NCBI GenBank assembly: GCA_937916485.1
Contig: CALFSV010000405.1
Location: 1-8,023 of the forward strand
Length of the DNA stretch: 8,023 bases
DNA from: an uncultured Paracoccaceae bacterium
GTDB taxonomy: Bacteria; Pseudomonadota; Alphaproteobacteria; Rhodobacterales; Rhodobacteraceae
Direction: 5' to 3'
Below, in pieces: positions 6,358 to 8,023 of this stretch. The notes beneath the pieces are model-generated. The model was not told the origin of the DNA and did no database searches. It was given only the letters and a program-made list of their open reading frames with translations. The position numbers were made by a program, and so were the translations under genes. Within the stretch, counting starts at the first letter, position 1, and every line of letters begins with the position of its first letter.

Positions 6358-6981
6358 TCATGCAATTGTCGGGCACTTGCGCCGGAAGACAAAGCTGATC
6401 CCTGGAAGCATCTTGACTTGGTTTCCGAATGTCGTCTCCTCGCGAGAGATCAGATCGAAGTCCCTTTCGAAAACCTGCAAGACGCCTGCCCGCACGTCGT
6501 CCTCTGACATGACCGTTTCTAGGTCTTGCGACGCGGTCTTGTGCATAAGCAGGAAATGACCGCCAGGTATGAGGCACTTTGCAAGGTTGGTCGCATAGGC
6601 CGCCTTTGCCTTTGGTGGCAGGACATGGAAACATCCGCGATCTATGGCGCCGTTCACCGTCCCAATACTGGCTTCGGGATCCGTGATGTCCTGAACAAGA
6701 AAGCTCAGCATTCCATCTGTTCGTCCAAATCGGGACTGAGCGCGAGATACCGCGTTTGGTGCAATGTCAATGGCGGTGACCTGTCGGCCCTGCTCTGCCA
6801 GTAATGCGGCAAGTTGGCCGAGTCCGCATCCTACCTCAAGGACCGGCTCACCGACCTTGAAAAGACCTGCGTACAGTGCCTCGATCACAGGTGCCGGGAT
6901 TTCGTCGGTAAGCCAAAATGGCGAAAAATCGTTACGCGACCAGCGCTGGTTCCAGGATTCCGAGTTCATAGCATTTGCCAT
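6358..6981 (-). CDS. SAM-dependent methyltransferase, TPMT/TehB-like class I
   Basis: A 207-residue class I methyltransferase. Motif I is VLEVGCGLG (residues 47-55), followed by an acidic residue at the end of strand 2 (AIDIAP, Asp72) that should bind the SAM ribose. Then come DIT (98-100), DRGCFHVLPP (114-123) and LIPGGHFLLMH (137-147). The N-terminal W..RW....SPFW pattern and the DRG(C)FH block resemble small thiopurine/thiol/halide-type and TehB-like methyltransferases. It would methylate a small O, N, S or halide acceptor; the substrate cannot be read from sequence. It is first in the operon, before the carrier-protein genes, so it may tailor the final product or protect the host. AAGGA sits only a few bases before ATG 6981 and about 13 before the in-frame ATG at codon 5, so the exact start is uncertain. 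No signal peptide is seen, so it should be cytoplasmic. Confidence 0.8.
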   Translation of the reverse strand: MANAMNSESWNQRWSRNDFSPFWLTDEIPAPVIEALYAGLFKVGEPVLEVGCGLGQLAALLAEQGRQVTAIDIAPNAVSRAQSRFGRTDGMLSFLVQDITDPEASIGTVNGAIDRGCFHVLPPKAKAAYATNLAKCLIPGGHFLLMHKTASQDLETVMSEDDVRAGVLQVFERDFDLISREETTFGNQVKMLPGISFVFRRKCPTIA

Positions 6982-7054
6982 TTCCTTGTTTGGGTTCAGA
7001 TCCAGAGACGAGGCCTAAGTTCTTGCCGCTCGGGGATGAATAAAAATATTCTGG

Positions 7055-7083
7055 TTTGATGAATGAGCACGGTAGGTTGTCAA
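7055..7083 (-). promoter_or_regulatory. Candidate sigma-70 promoter for the operon
   Basis: On the minus strand a perfect TTGACA (-35, 7083-7078) is followed, after 17 nt, by ATCAAA (7060-7055), a poor -10. An alternative -10-like TATTTT lies a little further down in an AT-rich stretch near 7040-7050. The site is about 75 nt upstream of the methyltransferase ATG, a plausible place for the operon promoter. A weak -10 would fit an activated promoter, but this is a by-eye call. Confidence 0.3.
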
Positions 7084-7097
7084 AAATTGGCTGACAA
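7077..7097. promoter_or_regulatory. Perfect dyad overlapping the -35, possible operator
   Basis: TTGTCA (7077-7082), a 9-nt spacer and TGACAA (7092-7097) form a perfect inverted repeat, with arm centres 15 bp apart. That geometry suits a dimeric regulator. It overlaps the candidate -35 hexamer, so a bound protein would control the operon. The regulator is unknown; the nearby LysR gene is broken, and the dyad does not fit the T-N11-A rule at its inner bases. Confidence 0.38.
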
Positions 7098-7170
7098 GCC
7101 CTTTCCGAAATGTGCCCTGCTAATACGACACTCGCGAAAGGTGGCCTGCCGTTCTTTGATGCCCTCGTTG

Positions 7171-7351
7171 GGCACTGTCAGGCAAAACTGACTTTAGGAG
7201 GGGCAGGGTGCGGCCTGTCCTAATCGGATGACCAAACCCAGCCCCCTAAAGTGGTTCAAAACGAGCCCCGAGATCATCTGCCTAGTGGTGATTTTGTACT
7301 TCCGGTTGCCTCCGACGCTTCGAAGCGTCGAGAAACCGCTCCTTGAGCGCG
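7171..7351 (+). mobile_element. Truncated IS6-family insertion sequence, left end
   Basis: GGCACTGTCAGGCAAAACTG (7171-7190) resembles the IS6-family terminal repeat, whose canonical form begins GGCACTGTTGCAAA. It stands at the right distance before an IS6-type transposase start at 7228. The element stops being recognisable near 7351, where LysR-derived sequence begins on the other strand. No matching right-end repeat was found in the window, so more than three quarters of the element is missing. IS6 elements move by cointegrate formation, and truncated copies often mark plasmid or island junctions. Confidence 0.62.
7228..7351 (+). pseudogene. IS6-family transposase, N-terminal fragment
   Basis: About 41 residues from ATG 7228 match the start of IS6/IS26-type DDE transposases. 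FKTSPEIICLVVILYFRLP corresponds to the usual 'F..(S/E)PEII..AV..Y.R(F/Y)PLSLR.VE..L.ERG' region, continuing to LRSVEKPLLERG. After that the translation loses all resemblance to the family (no helix-turn-helix end, no DDE catalytic core), although the frame stays open to 7899. The open frame beyond 7351 is antisense to the LysR remnant and is not real coding. Several substitutions at conserved positions suggest additional decay. Confidence 0.72.
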
Positions 7352-7770
7352 GCGACATCGTTTTGGCGCATGACGATCTGTCGGGCGGGCACCGTGTCTC
7401 CGACATAGTGGAGGATCGGATAGTCGAACACCGCGGAACTGACCGTCAGCACGGAGTGCCGAACCCGCTCTTCGGGCGTTCCGGGCACGCCATGTTCGGC
7501 GGCGCCGTCCCGCGAGCAGGAGACCGACCACGCTTCGGTCATCACGCGTCGGGCAACCAACCTCAGTTCCTGCGGTGCGGGCGCGGCCCGTATCGTGACA
7601 TCCGCCTACCCCACCAGCAGATACAGCCGGGCGTCGGATGCCAAGATCTCACCCATGAGATCGGGGAAGGCGTGCCGGAAATCCCGCACCGCTGCCGACA
7701 GGAAGGTCTGGGCCATCGAGACGAAGGCCGTAATGCCTACCAGAATGCCAGGCGCGTCACGACGTGCAGA
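7340..7770 (-). pseudogene. LysR-type transcriptional regulator fragment with in-frame stop
   Basis: One minus-strand frame, interrupted by a single TAG at 7608-7606, reads as the effector-binding domain of a LysR-family regulator. It gives PGILVGITAF, FLSAAVRDFRHAFPDL and ILASDARLYLLVG before the stop, and ADVTIRAAPAPQELRLVARR after it. It then continues with AAEHGVPGTPEE, FDYPILHYVG and MRQNDVAALKE. These follow the family's order (P.G.L.V, L..F...FPDL, G.(V)DV.IR...P...LVAR, ..HG.P.TPE, N...(A)LKE). The TAG could come from CAG by one C-to-T change. The N-terminal helix-turn-helix (about 90 residues) and the C-terminal 70 or so residues are absent; the latter ends exactly where the IS6 remnant begins. 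It cannot make a working regulator. Whether the lost gene once controlled the operon is unknown. Confidence 0.75.
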
Positions 7771-8023
7771 GTACCGACATTTCCTGTAACTTGTAGCAAA
7801 GTCGGCTGGCTGAAATCTCCGGCCATTGTTGGAGTTGTCACCAGCGCCAATCATCAGTACCTTGCTAAAGATCTTGATTGCTCGCGGGTGTTATTTTGAT
7901 TTTGCAACCGGGATTGTGGCTAGCTGCGCAGTGTATTATGTTTTTATGACTGAGTGCCAATAGGCCCTTTTTCAAGTTGCTTAGTGTTTTCCTAACTAAT
8001 TGAAAGCAATCAAGATATCATGC
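7771..8023. other. AT-rich right edge, no supported gene
   Basis: No protein or RNA gene is recognisable. The DNA is clearly more AT-rich than the operon from about 7860 on. The expected upstream DNA-binding domain of the LysR remnant is not found here on either strand, so the break lies near 7770. The stretch is framed by an inverted repeat (listed separately). Confidence 0.45.
7871..8016. repeat. 12-bp inverted repeat framing 146 bp
   Basis: ATCTTGATTGCT (7871-7882) recurs in exact inverse as AGCAATCAAGAT (8005-8016). The enclosed AT-rich DNA carries no gene. Such spacing could reflect a miniature inverted-repeat element, a worn IS, or a regulatory dyad of the neighbour beyond the window. 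No target duplication was evident by eye. Confidence 0.4.

Noticed and set aside
7352..7899. Plus-strand open frame continuing from the IS6 transposase start
   Set aside because: After LLERG it loses all IS6 similarity. The minus strand here reads as a LysR effector domain, so the plus frame is antisense shadow.

Overview
The window suggests an alphaproteobacterium, possibly a rhodobacterial or roseobacter-type marine strain. This rests on moderately high GC, the style of the degraded IS6-family transposase and the general look of the proteins, so it is an inference. The centre holds a compact, apparently intact six-gene operon, all on the minus strand and running from about 6981 down to 1104. 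The two flanks hold only gene wreckage, as expected of an accessory island or plasmid segment.

Operon in order of transcription: (1) a small SAM-dependent methyltransferase (6981-6358); (2) an acyl-CoA-dehydrogenase-fold flavoprotein of the prolyl-carrier-protein dehydrogenase type (6276-5131); (3) a stand-alone adenylation enzyme resembling L-proline:carrier-protein ligases (5134-3593); (4) a free-standing acyl/peptidyl carrier protein (3596-3342); (5) a flavin-dependent halogenase with all of its signature motifs (GTG start at 3352, end 2078); (6) a lysophospholipid-acyltransferase-fold (LpxL/HtrB-like) acyltransferase (2081-1104). Genes 2 to 6 are joined by 4-nt ATGA overlaps or an 11-nt overlap, so they are very probably translationally coupled.

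Genes 2 to 5 match the four-protein logic known from pyoluteorin, prodigiosin and bromopyrrole pathways. An amino acid (most likely L-proline) is loaded on the carrier protein, oxidised to pyrrolyl-S-carrier protein and halogenated. The unusual part is what replaces the polyketide synthase or thioesterase of those pathways. Here the line ends in an LPLAT-fold enzyme whose usual HX4(D/E) catalytic motif reads HX4R. The proposal is that it offloads a (halo)pyrrolyl group from the carrier protein to an unknown acceptor, with the methyltransferase tailoring the product.

Left flank (1-1103): a heavily decayed vsr mismatch endonuclease (minus strand, about 515-262) and a frame-broken plus-strand gene of unknown function (about 519-940), then a hairpin just past the end of the operon. 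Right flank (6982-8023): a candidate promoter and dyad operator for the operon, a truncated IS6-family element (terminal repeat at 7171, N-terminal transposase coding to about 7351), a LysR-type regulator fragment with an in-frame stop that abuts the IS remnant, and an AT-rich tail framed by a 12-bp inverted repeat. No tRNA, rRNA or CRISPR array was seen.
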